Positions 15,968-21,884 of a stretch of 25,988 nucleotides of DNA are shown piece by piece. A model generated the notes under the pieces. It had not been told where the DNA came from. It saw only the letters and a program-made list of their open reading frames with translations, and ran no database searches. The position numbers and the translations under genes were made by a program. The DNA is from Alitiscatomonas aceti. GTDB taxonomy: Bacteria; Bacillota; Clostridia; Lachnospirales; Lachnospiraceae. Each line of letters begins with the position of its first letter. Position 1 is the first letter of the stretch. The stretch covers positions 1 to 25,988 of the forward strand of contig NZ_JAOQJF010000039.1 in assembly GCF_025567195.1 (NCBI RefSeq). Reading direction: 5' to 3'.

Positions 15968-16170
15968 TTCATTTAACTCCTTCAATGTGAGATTTTGGAG
16001 TAATGAGGTACAACAAAAGCGGCTAACGATACAGAGAGAAATGCAGCTTTTGTAACTCTGAGAACTAGATATGAAGTGAATTACTCCAAGTATCTAAAGT
16101 ATCGGACAAAATTTGCGAATCTGCTATCCGGGTGATTATAAAGCGCTTACAATGGAAACTAAACTAATAT

Positions 16171-16213
16171 AAAAAAATCCTTTAAGTCCGGAAAATGGGA
16201 CTTAAAGGATTTT
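16171..16213 (-). terminator. intrinsic terminator (minus strand)
   Basis: A perfect 13-bp stem (ATCCTTTAAGTCC/GGACTTAAAGGAT) around an 8-base loop is followed by T7 on the minus strand. It lies just past the DUF4352 remnant, so it is that gene's surviving terminator. Between the IS66 edge and here (16000-16170) I see no gene. Confidence 0.8.
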
Positions 16214-16225
16214 GCATCAGATTAT

Positions 16226-16420
16226 TTAATTTAAGTCAAATTCAAGTGTGTTGCCAAAGCCAATAAAGTATAAGGTTTCGTTACTATCTGCTTTATGTAA
16301 GAAAGCCACAGATCCAACACCAGAGCTTCCTTTATCTAGAGATAGGTTGTAAATGTTATCTGATAAGAGGTTGGTCAATTGTTCTGCATTACTGTCTCCA
16401 TTAGAAAGATAAAAATATAA
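16226..16420 (-). pseudogene. C-terminal fragment of a DUF4352-like lipoprotein
   Basis: The minus-strand frame reads LYFYLSNGDSNAEQ, LLSDNIYNLSLDKG, GSVAFLHKADSNETLYFIG and ends FDLN. It aligns with residues about 190-253 of the plus-strand lipoprotein at 11125 (MYFALSNGDSNAEQ, YLSDNIYNLTVEKG, GSVAFLRKIGSNEPLYFVG). An in-frame stop at 16423-16421 and the lack of a start show that only about 64 codons survive. It is oriented opposite to its intact relative and keeps its own terminator. Confidence 0.8.
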
Positions 16421-16460
16421 TTAGTATGATGTTTTTTAAATGTGATAGTATATCTTCTAT

Positions 16461-16886
16461 TTAATTATAAGAATCCTCCATTTCCAGAGTAATGGGTTCT
16501 GAGCCAGTTTTGGTATAGACTGTTCCTGAAAATTTAATTGTATAACTACCAGCCCCTTTTGTTGAAATAGACCCGCTTTTTCTCAGCGTGTTTGTATTGG
16601 TTGAAAGATTTTTTGAATAAATTTGGGAACTTCCCTTATATATGGTCATTTTGCCTGATATAGAGGTAACCTCTCTTATTCCAGAAACAAGGACACTATA
16701 GTTGATACCGGTGCTACTGGGATCTATTTTAATAGATGCTTCTTGGATATAAGCAAAACGTGGTGAAGCAACAGTAGTTAAATTGTGAGATACTGTGTTT
16801 TCTTGTGCCAACGTTGTAATGGTGCAAGCGGGAGTTGCAAGTAGTACAGTAGCAAGGCTTAATGAGTAAATTTTTTTGAGTTTCAT
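16461..16886 (-). CDS. small secreted protein
   Basis: A 141-residue protein with a classic signal peptide: KLKK, hydrophobic YSLSLATVLLATPACTI, and a probable cleavage after TTLAQ (about 27-29). The mature part is serine/threonine-rich and beta-like (PRFAYIQEASIKI, SGKMTIYKGSSQIYSKN, GAGSYTIKFSGTVYT). The pattern resembles the DUF6147 type of secreted clostridial proteins, recalled with low certainty. AAAGGAG lies 6 bases before the ATG. It lies downstream of and in the same direction as the ECF sigma operon but 255 bases away, so it is possibly a target of that operon; no promoter was identified. The function is unknown; it is the best candidate for an exported effector in the window, which is speculative. 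Confidence 0.7.
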   Translation of the reverse strand: MKLKKIYSLSLATVLLATPACTITTLAQENTVSHNLTTVASPRFAYIQEASIKIDPSSTGINYSVLVSGIREVTSISGKMTIYKGSSQIYSKNLSTNTNTLRKSGSISTKGAGSYTIKFSGTVYTKTGSEPITLEMEDSYN

Positions 16887-16934
16887 AGAAAATCTCCTTT
16901 CATTTTTTATATATTTAGGCGGTTGCGAAACTCT

Positions 16935-16956
16935 AAAAGCCTCTAATAGCTTTTTT
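16935..16956 (+). terminator. weak hairpin with T-run
   Basis: AAAAGC and GCTTTT flank an 8-base loop, with T6 on the plus strand. It lies in the 255-base gap between the secreted protein and the DUF4367 gene. No plus-strand gene lies upstream, so its role is unclear; it may end minus-strand transcripts. Confidence 0.25.
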
Positions 16957-17141
16957 GAATTTTGTTTCTACCTTTTTCCTCACCAAGCCTTGAATTTTTA
17001 TGTCCATTTTGCATAAAATTCCAGCTTGATAGATTCAATTCAGGCTTATTTCTATACAGAGTGCATAGATTTTAGTCAGTGAGTTTCGTAATTACCTATT
17101 TATATATTTATTAACACCAATGCTACATGTTTTTCTACAAG

Positions 17142-17828
17142 TCATTTTAAATTTTCTGCAATTTTTATCATTTCATTCATTCCTAAAGTTGACTTTAGTT
17201 TGAAATAGTTATTTGTAGTATCCCAAATAAGAATATTCATGAATCGATTATCTTGAGATTCAAAAAAAGTGCCTTCGACATTATTGATTTTTACATGAAG
17301 AATCGAATAATGCTCATTATCAATTAACGAAGTATACTTTTGAGTATCATAATTCAATTCAATCAAATCCCCAGAAGAGTTTTGATAAATAATATAATTG
17401 CTTATTCCATCAGCTGAAGAATCTATAATAGAAAATCCTTCTGGTATATATTCAACCTCAACGAAAGGTTTTCCTTGAGGAAGGTCAGAGGTATGGATTA
17501 AAGTGATGTATCGGTCATATATTTCTATTATAACATTTTTGCATGCAGCACGTACTTCGTTATGTTGTAGAAGAAGGGCGAAACTGAATCCCATAAAAAG
17601 AAGCATTATAGAGGCTATTTTGCGACAATACTTCATCACAGATTTGACTTTAACTTGGTAATTATAGTACCTGATTAGTCGTCGTATTTTCAAATCGTAA
17701 TGTTCAGGAATATGGATTTTTTTCAATTCCTGCTCTGAAGGATAGTCCCGGTTCTCGTTTTGGCTATTTTCAATAACAGCGGCTTTTAAAAAGGATTCCC
17801 AGATTTCATCTTCAAATTCTTTATTCAT
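17142..17828 (-). CDS. DUF4367 membrane protein, probable anti-sigma factor
   Basis: A 228-residue protein: a cytoplasmic N-terminal part (about 1-62), one membrane helix (IASIMLLFMGFSFALLL, about 70-87) and an extracytoplasmic DUF4367 domain (EYIPEGFSIIDSS, INNVEGTFFESQD, ILIWDTTNNYFKL, EMIKIAENL at the end). DUF4367 proteins commonly follow ECF sigma genes and are thought to hold the sigma factor at the membrane until a signal is sensed. Here it overlaps the sigma gene by 8 bases, strongly suggesting translational coupling and partnership. The start is the ATG inside the sigma gene's 3' end. The anti-sigma role is inferred from context and topology; no zinc-binding anti-sigma motif is visible in the short N-terminal part. 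Confidence 0.8.
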   Translation of the reverse strand: MNKEFEDEIWESFLKAAVIENSQNENRDYPSEQELKKIHIPEHYDLKIRRLIRYYNYQVKVKSVMKYCRKIASIMLLFMGFSFALLLQHNEVRAACKNVIIEIYDRYITLIHTSDLPQGKPFVEVEYIPEGFSIIDSSADGISNYIIYQNSSGDLIELNYDTQKYTSLIDNEHYSILHVKINNVEGTFFESQDNRFMNILIWDTTNNYFKLKSTLGMNEMIKIAENLK

Positions 17829-18366
17829 CTCCCTGCCCCTTTAACTTCTCACGTAAGATTAGATTTGCGCGATAAAGCCGCATTTCTACAGTTTTTTTCT
17901 TGAGATTTAAAAATGATGCGATTTCATCATTTGAAAAGTTATTGACATATTTTAACTCCAATACAGATTTATAAATGTCGTCAAGTTTATTAATTTCTTT
18001 CGCCAACCAATGTACCTGTTCTTTGTTGATAAGATGTTCCAGGATATCTTCGGAAGCTGTTAGCAAAACCGGAATATCTTCCAGAAAAGATTCCGGTTTT
18101 CTGCTTTTACTTCGCAAATAATTGAGGCTGTAGTTGCGGGTAACTGTAATAATGTAATTTTGTGTCTTTTTAGAATCGCTTATATCAATATCATCTAAAT
18201 GAGAGGCTAGTTTTATGTAAATATCATGCGATAAATCCTCTTTGGTATATTCATCGAATTTAAACCTCGTTAATGTATAATAAATAATTTTTCTGTATTT
18301 CTCATATAAAAGAAGAAATTTATCTGTATCTTCTGGTGTGTCAAATGTTAAAAAGAGGATCAACAT
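17821..18366 (-). CDS. ECF-type sigma factor
   Basis: A 181-residue sigma-70-family protein with only regions 2 and 4. Region 2 includes LLYEKYRKIIYYTLTRF and DLSHDIYIKLASHL (about 18-58), then NYIITVTRNYSLNYLRSKSR (about 66-90, -10 recognition). Region 4 is the helix-turn-helix FSNDEIASFLNLKKKTVEMR (about 142-161, -35 recognition). Its ATG overlaps the XRE gene's TGA (ATGTTGA), and its end overlaps the DUF4367 gene, so all three are one operon. Its targets cannot be read from sequence; the secreted protein at 16461 is the nearest downstream candidate. Confidence 0.88.
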   Translation of the reverse strand: MLILFLTFDTPEDTDKFLLLYEKYRKIIYYTLTRFKFDEYTKEDLSHDIYIKLASHLDDIDISDSKKTQNYIITVTRNYSLNYLRSKSRKPESFLEDIPVLLTASEDILEHLINKEQVHWLAKEINKLDDIYKSVLELKYVNNFSNDEIASFLNLKKKTVEMRLYRANLILREKLKGQGDE

Positions 18367-18719
18367 TCTTTCTGATGCCTCTTTTCATTGTGATAGTTTA
18401 ATTCGATAGCAACTACAGAATCCACGATATCCAATATTTTTTGCTGATCGGAAGCAGGCAGGTTTTTCATCTGCTCTTCAATATATTTCAATTTTTCAAA
18501 GGTGTAGTGTTTCAGCTCTTTCCCCAAAAGAATATCTACCGAGATATCAAGGGCATTAGCAAGTTTAATCAGAGTATCTAGACTAGGGGATTTTTCGCCA
18601 CGCTCAATATAGGAAATGAAGATGGTGCTGCATTCAACCAGTTCTGCCAAGGCTTCCTGACTGTATCCAGCACGCTCACGGTATCGCTGGAGCTGTTTTC
18701 CAAATGATTTCTTGTCCAT
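18360..18719 (-). CDS. XRE-family transcriptional regulator
   Basis: A 119-residue protein: an N-terminal Cro/CI-type helix-turn-helix (FGKQLQRYRERAGYSQEALA, then STIFISYIERGEKSPSLDTL, about 6-62) and a helical C-terminal part (YTFEKLKYIEEQMKNL...) probably for dimerisation. It leads the operon XRE, ECF sigma, DUF4367. Two AATAC-N5-GTTRY sites at 18747 and 18820 lie in its promoter region, the usual place for autoregulation, and two more flank the minus-strand endolysin. Binding of this protein to those sites is a hypothesis. Mobile elements often carry such repressors to hold their transfer genes silent. Confidence 0.88.
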   Translation of the reverse strand: MDKKSFGKQLQRYRERAGYSQEALAELVECSTIFISYIERGEKSPSLDTLIKLANALDISVDILLGKELKHYTFEKLKYIEEQMKNLPASDQQKILDIVDSVVAIELNYHNEKRHQKEC

Positions 18720-18746
18720 GGGGTAACTCCTATTTTGTTAAAGATA

Positions 18747-18762
18747 TAATACTTTTAGTTAT
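18747..18762 (+). promoter_or_regulatory. AATAC-N5-GTTRY motif, copy 3
   Basis: TAATACTTTTAGTTAT, 28 bases upstream of the XRE start codon, that is, in its leader. Confidence 0.35.
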
Positions 18763-18810
18763 TTCCTTAAAGTATACAGAAATTACATTTTATATTGAAA
18801 TGACCACAAA

Positions 18811-18838
18811 TTATAGAAATAATACTAAAGGTTGTAAA
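18811..18838 (-). promoter_or_regulatory. possible group-5-like promoter of the XRE operon
   Basis: On the minus strand TTTACA (18838-18833), 16 bases, CTATAA (18816-18811). The -35 and spacing match the endolysin promoters; the -10 shares only CT at the start. Motif copy 4 overlaps its -35 and spacer. Transcription would start about 85 bases before the XRE gene. A housekeeping alternative (weak TTTCAA, N18, TATACT) also exists in the same stretch. Confidence 0.35.
18820..18835 (+). promoter_or_regulatory. AATAC-N5-GTTRY motif, copy 4
   Basis: TAATACTAAAGGTTGT, overlapping the -35 of the possible minus-strand promoter, a normal place for a repressor site. Confidence 0.35.
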
Positions 18839-18860
18839 ACGGAAAAATTTTATGTGCCAG

Positions 18861-18888
18861 TTTCCATATTTTAGACAAGTTTCTTATT
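18861..18888 (+). promoter_or_regulatory. group-5-sigma-like promoter of the holin gene
   Basis: TTTCCA (18861-18866), 16 bases, CTTATT (18883-18888): one base from the two endolysin promoters in the -35, identical in spacing and -10. The spacer sequence is unrelated to theirs, so the match is not just shared ancestry. The holin ATG is 35 bases on. Confidence 0.5.
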
Positions 18889-18922
18889 ACTATATATCTT
18901 GAAAGGAAGGAGATGATTTAAA

Positions 18923-19159
18923 ATGGAGGCAATTTTGACCCAGCTGATACAGTCCCAGGGGATATGGGCCGTCCTGTTTGTTTTCCTGTTGCTCTATACA
19001 ATTAAGAAGAATGATAAGCTGGATGAGTTGCAGGACGCACGAGAAAAAGAGTACCGGGAACTGCTACTGGAGTTGACAGATAAATTTACCATCGTCAATG
19101 AGATAAATAGCAAGCTAGATACCTTATGTACCCAGTATTCCTCGCAGATGAAAGAGTGA
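18923..19159 (+). CDS. BhlA/UviB-type holin-like protein
   Basis: A 78-residue protein with one membrane helix (GIWAVLFVFLLLYTIKK, about 13-29) and a charged coiled-coil tail (DELQDAREKEYRELLLELTD). This is the BhlA/UviB layout (short N-terminus with SQGIWAVLFV, one helix, amphipathic tail). Family members are encoded next to bacteriocin or endolysin genes and are thought to form membrane lesions that release cytoplasmic lysins; UviB of Clostridium perfringens lies beside UviA and the bacteriocin gene. AAGGAG lies 10 bases before the ATG. It is convergent with the TcdR/UviA-like sigma gene, sharing a terminator, and has a promoter of the type that sigma factor would read. The two endolysins in the window lack signal peptides and are its probable partners. 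Confidence 0.8.
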   Translation: MEAILTQLIQSQGIWAVLFVFLLLYTIKKNDKLDELQDAREKEYRELLLELTDKFTIVNEINSKLDTLCTQYSSQMKE

Positions 19160-19166
19160 TTCCCAG

Positions 19167-19188
19167 TGAACCGCCTTTTGGCGGTTCA
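19167..19188. terminator. bidirectional terminator between holin and sigma genes
   Basis: TGAACCGCC and GGCGGTTCA form a perfect 9-bp stem around TTTT. It lies between two convergent stop codons (the last bases overlap the sigma gene's stop). The flanking T-runs are weak, but the placement is right. Confidence 0.65.
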
Positions 19189-19722
19189 TCTGGCAGAATC
19201 AGGTTGCCATATCTTCTTTTTAATCCGGTTCACATATTGCCTGGTATATCCGAGTTTTTCAGCAATTTCTTTGTCGTTGTATCCCGATATAAGCATACGC
19301 AAAAGCTCCTGTTCTGATGGTTGTTTATTTTTCAAGATTCTTTCCAAATCCAAAAGGGAAATACAATTATCCACTTCATAATCATGGAGATAATCACGAC
19401 CATCAAAGTCCTCTAGTGAAATGCACTTTGCCTGAATAGCTTGATTTTTAACACTGGCATGATAGAGTTTTGTAAATTTATTGACGACAGATTTCTTTAT
19501 GTAAGAAATACAGGCGTATTCGTTATTTAATGAGGGCATTTTACTGATTGCTTCATACAGAGCGATATTTAATTCCTGTAAGCTATCCTCATACTCCAGA
19601 TAATATAGTTTTCTCGCATATGCTTTTATCAATGGAGCAAACCGCTTCTGTAATTGTTCAAAATAGTCCTCGTTTCCAGTATCTAAATATCCTCTGACAA
19701 GAGATGATATAGTATGTTCCAT
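19186..19722 (-). CDS. group-5 (TcdR/UviA/BotR-like) sigma factor
   Basis: A 178-residue sigma factor with regions 2 and 4 only. The region 2 part reads FEQLQKRFAPLIKAYARKLY and YEDSLQELNIALYEAISKM (about 22-62), then CISYIKKSVVNKFTKLYHAS, the pattern of TcdR and UviA. Region 4 is YNDKEIAEKLGYTRQYVNRIKKKI (about 148-171; to 20: NDKEIAEKLGYTRQYVNRIK). Group-5 sigma factors switch on toxin, bacteriocin and holin genes in Clostridium from TTTACA promoters. Being next to a UviB-like holin fits that class. Its own promoter was not identified; a CCTTTTT/AAAAAGG stem covers its ribosome-binding site. Distinguished from ECF factors by the context and the region 2 pattern; an ECF assignment cannot be wholly excluded. 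Confidence 0.7.
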   Translation of the reverse strand: MEHTISSLVRGYLDTGNEDYFEQLQKRFAPLIKAYARKLYYLEYEDSLQELNIALYEAISKMPSLNNEYACISYIKKSVVNKFTKLYHASVKNQAIQAKCISLEDFDGRDYLHDYEVDNCISLLDLERILKNKQPSEQELLRMLISGYNDKEIAEKLGYTRQYVNRIKKKIWQPDSAR

Positions 19723-19729
19723 TTTTACT

Positions 19730-19748
19730 CCTTTTTTTTATAAAAAGG
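19730..19748 (-). promoter_or_regulatory. hairpin covering the sigma gene's ribosome-binding site
   Basis: On the minus strand CCTTTTT pairs with AAAAAGG around a 4-5-base loop; the 3' arm contains the AAGGAG of the sigma gene. It may limit translation. Confidence 0.35.
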
Positions 19749-19920
19749 AATAAATGAGGAAATTAGAAACTGAAATATACAATTTTTTCTTTTTTATTAT
19801 TACTATAGCGTTCTTTTTATGACTTGATAAGTGACAAAACAGTGCCACTTTTATGCTATGTGTAGAAAAATGGCAGAACTTGGTGTTTATTATAAAAAAG
19901 GAAAGGAATATTTTGAGGAA

Positions 19921-20292
19921 ATGGTAACGGAAGTACAATTGAAAAAACTGTTATGGCAGCTGCGTGCAGAACAAATACAGGATTCTCTTTTAGAAGAGTG
20001 CTTGATTTCGAAGGAAAGTACTCATGGGATATTGCAATACAGTGACCGTTTTCAGTTCAAAATTATTGAGCAGACACTAAATATTTTAAGTCCGAATGAA
20101 AAATTTGTAATAGAAACTCACCTAATTGATCATCAAACATGGACAGAGACTACAAGGCTTTTCACCGAAAAATACGGGGAAAACTGTGAACGGTCTGAAC
20201 GGACTTTAAAACGCATCCAGAGTAGGGCGTTAAAGAAAATGGTTAGTTTTATTAACCGTTCTCCATTAAAAGAATGCTTTCGTGAAACGTAA
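19921..20292 (+). CDS. sigma-70 region-4-like HTH protein (1)
   Basis: A 123-residue protein whose C-terminal half looks like sigma region 4: LNILSPNEKFVIETHLID, then TWTETTRLFTEKYGENCERS and ERTLKRIQSRALKKMV (about 58-115). Region 2 is absent, so it is probably a small regulator, not a working sigma factor. Proteins of this form are frequent near the integrase end of clostridial mobile elements. The ATG at 19921 follows AAAGGAAAGGA, though the spacing is long; the frame is open back to a GTG at 19831 with no ribosome-binding site. It diverges from the sigma gene at 19722. Confidence 0.6.
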   Translation: MVTEVQLKKLLWQLRAEQIQDSLLEECLISKESTHGILQYSDRFQFKIIEQTLNILSPNEKFVIETHLIDHQTWTETTRLFTEKYGENCERSERTLKRIQSRALKKMVSFINRSPLKECFRET

Positions 20293-20367
20293 GACTTACA
20301 TATGAAAGGTACCAGCAGGAGGATATTATAGCTGCCCGGTTTGTCGAAAAATTAATTGAGCAAAATA

Positions 20368-20408
20368 GCGTCGAGGAAAAGGATTTGTTTCCCGGCGCTT
20401 TTTTTTAT
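20368..20408 (+). terminator. intrinsic terminator
   Basis: GCGTCGAGGAAA pairs with TTTCCCGGCGC around a short loop and is followed by T8. It lies 75 bases past the gene above. Between them, a start-less frame (AARFVEKLIEQNSVEEKD) is open but unsupported. Confidence 0.75.
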
Positions 20409-20462
20409 GCCTTTTTGCAATGATTGTGTTGGCAGTACGTTGCAGGGAACCGCCCAGCCTTC

Positions 20463-20487
20463 TTTATTTTCGCAAATTTTGAAAATA
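20463..20487 (+). promoter_or_regulatory. dyad next to the ribosome-binding site
   Basis: TTATTTTC and GAAAATAA flank a 9-base loop, directly before AAGGAGG of the gene at 20502. It could be an operator or a translational control stem. Confidence 0.35.
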
Positions 20488-20501
20488 AAGGAGGAAAAAT
20501 T

Positions 20502-20945
20502 ATGGCAAAGCCATATAAAATACCAGATTTTAGAAAAATGTATCCGGAAGCCAGCGAGGAAGTAATCTCTGTATTGAGAACAAGTGAAAGAAAAATGCAG
20601 TATCAGGAATATGACTTAAAAAGAGCAAGAAATATCGTAGATCCTAAAACAGGAGAGAAAATGACCATTCCTAGCAGAGAGGATTCCTATGAACGCTTGC
20701 AGGAAATGGCTGTGCAATTTCCAGAAGAAAACAGAAGTGTGGAGGATCAGATTCTGAAAAAAATAGAGTGTGAACAGTTACATAAATTCCTTTTAGAACT
20801 CTCGAAAGAAGAACAGTGGTTGATTCAGGAACTCTATTTTGAGGAACGGACGGAACGGGAGGTAGCTTCGGTACTTGGATTGTCACAGAAGGCGATAAAC
20901 AAACGGAGACAGAAGATTTTAGAGAAACTGAGAAAATTATTTTAA
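20502..20945 (+). CDS. sigma-70 region-4-like HTH protein (2)
   Basis: A 147-residue protein beginning MAKPYKIPDFRKMYPEASEE. Its C-terminal part is a sigma region 4: LLELSKEEQWLIQELYFEER, TEREVASVLGLSQKAINKRR, ILEKLRKLF. No region 2 is recognisable, so it is a small transcription regulator of the type found near recombinases of Firmicutes integrative elements. The ATG at 20502 is chosen over upstream starts because AAGGAGG lies 7 bases before it. Its leader holds an AT-rich dyad next to the ribosome-binding site and it follows a strong terminator, so it is its own transcription unit. Confidence 0.75.
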   Translation: MAKPYKIPDFRKMYPEASEEVISVLRTSERKMQYQEYDLKRARNIVDPKTGEKMTIPSREDSYERLQEMAVQFPEENRSVEDQILKKIECEQLHKFLLELSKEEQWLIQELYFEERTEREVASVLGLSQKAINKRRQKILEKLRKLF

Positions 20946-21362
20946 TTATTTTTCTGTTTTTGGTTCTCAAACTTCTCTGCCAGCGTGGAAAGAAGTGAAG
21001 GGGACTGATTTCTCTTTCTGTTCTTTGGCAAAAACTGTGTGAAACAGTCATATCCGGCAATACAGATACCTTAGTTGTTCAGCCCAAAAGGAAAAGCACA
21101 AAGGAAAATCCGCCACGACCACCTGCAGATAGTCAGAGTGTCTGTCAATAAGATGACATCAAAGGTGCAGAGCGAAAAAAATTTGTCCTTAAAGCAGTTT
21201 TGGCAGACTGCCTGCAATGACCTGAACAGCCTATAATGATACTTCCGTCCAGTCACAGCCCCGCAAAACGGGAACACGCAATGAGGGCGGCTCGGAGAGA
21301 CCCTCGGAGGGGAACAATCCCATGACAGCCTTAAGCCATGGCTGGTCAGTGTTGCCGCCCAA

Positions 21363-21403
21363 AGATATCGGTTGTAACAGGAATATCAGTATTTCCGATA
21401 TCT
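21363..21403. repeat. perfect 9-bp inverted repeat with inner stem
   Basis: AGATATCGG and CCGATATCT flank 23 bases; inside, GGAATA and TATTTCC can form a competing stem. Confidence 0.5.
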
Positions 21404-21473
21404 GGTTCCGGGAAGTTGTGTCGAATAGGAACTTTTGAAAATGAAGAACAAGTGATTTTTAACAGAAACTATG

Positions 21474-21535
21474 GCGGCAGCTTTATATTTATCCAGCGGA
21501 AAAGGAAAGATAGATCAGCTGGATAAGGCTGCCGC
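21474..21535. repeat. two-step hairpin
   Basis: GCGGCAGC/GCTGCCGC form the outer stem and ATCCAGC/GCTGGAT the inner one, with a 9-base and a 3-base internal loop. It lies 46 bases before the small gene at 21581 and has no T-run. Confidence 0.55.
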
Positions 21536-21580
21536 TATCCTTGTGTTCTAAATCACAAAATGATAAGGAGGAAGATGTAT

Positions 21581-21835
21581 ATGCGTGTCAAAGAATTTAT
21601 GGAATTATATTCTGACAGCAATTTTCATTTTATGACATCGAAAGGATATTTATTTCTGAATTCTGACCAGGTAAAATCCATACTTTTGGAAGGGCAGAAA
21701 GAAGCAGCCAAGAAGGAGCTGGGAAAGGGAATCCGAGCTGATGAACTTTTGGCAGGTGAGGTCATCAGCGTAAGCTGGAAAAAGGGCATTTGCCATATGA
21801 CGGCAGAATTACATAGAGATAGAGACTTTTCATAA
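21581..21835 (+). CDS. small conserved hypothetical protein
   Basis: An 84-residue soluble protein starting MRVKEFMELYSDSNFHFMTS, with KGYLFLNSDQVKSILLEGQK in the middle and VISVSWKKGICHMTAELH at the end. The layout suggests a small alpha/beta fold. I do not recognise a named family. Three ATGs lie close together (21560, 21575, 21581); 21581 has the best spacing (9 bases) to AAGGAGG, which the first would place inside the gene. It precedes the MazF-like gene by about 50 bases in the same direction. It could be a toxin partner, but it has no DNA-binding motif, so an antitoxin role is only a possibility. Confidence 0.6.
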   Translation: MRVKEFMELYSDSNFHFMTSKGYLFLNSDQVKSILLEGQKEAAKKELGKGIRADELLAGEVISVSWKKGICHMTAELHRDRDFS

Positions 21836-21884
21836 AGAGTAGGAACATTCGTAGTCCAGAGTAGATGGAAGGAGGGGAAGTGTT

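Larger units (their letters stand above)
14370..15995 (-). mobile_element. decayed IS66-family element
   Basis: Contains an IS66-type tnpA start and a broken tnpC on the minus strand, with no tnpB. About 1.6 kb remains of the usual ~2.5 kb. TACTCCAA occurs near both edges (14382 region and, inverted, near 15993) and may be part of the terminal repeats; the left edge also has a GTTGAAG/CTTCAAC stem. Exact ends and target duplications could not be fixed. It sits between plus-strand endolysin material and a lipoprotein remnant. Confidence 0.7.
20946..21559. other. 614-base stretch without a convincing gene; structured
   Basis: Several frames of up to about 70 codons cross the stretch on both strands, but none has a good ribosome-binding site or a recognisable product. 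The DNA from 21300 on is full of dyads (TGACAGCC/GGCTGGTCA near 21322, the 9-bp stem at 21363 and the double stem at 21474). It may hold a structured RNA, an origin of transfer or a recombinase binding region. Function not determined. Confidence 0.4.

Noticed and set aside
21071..21277. 68-codon minus-strand frame as a gene
   Set aside because: Aromatic/cysteine-rich composition typical of a shadow frame, with no ribosome-binding site.
21338..21526. 62-codon plus-strand frame as a gene
   Set aside because: No ribosome-binding site, no recognisable product, and it runs through the dyads of the structured stretch.
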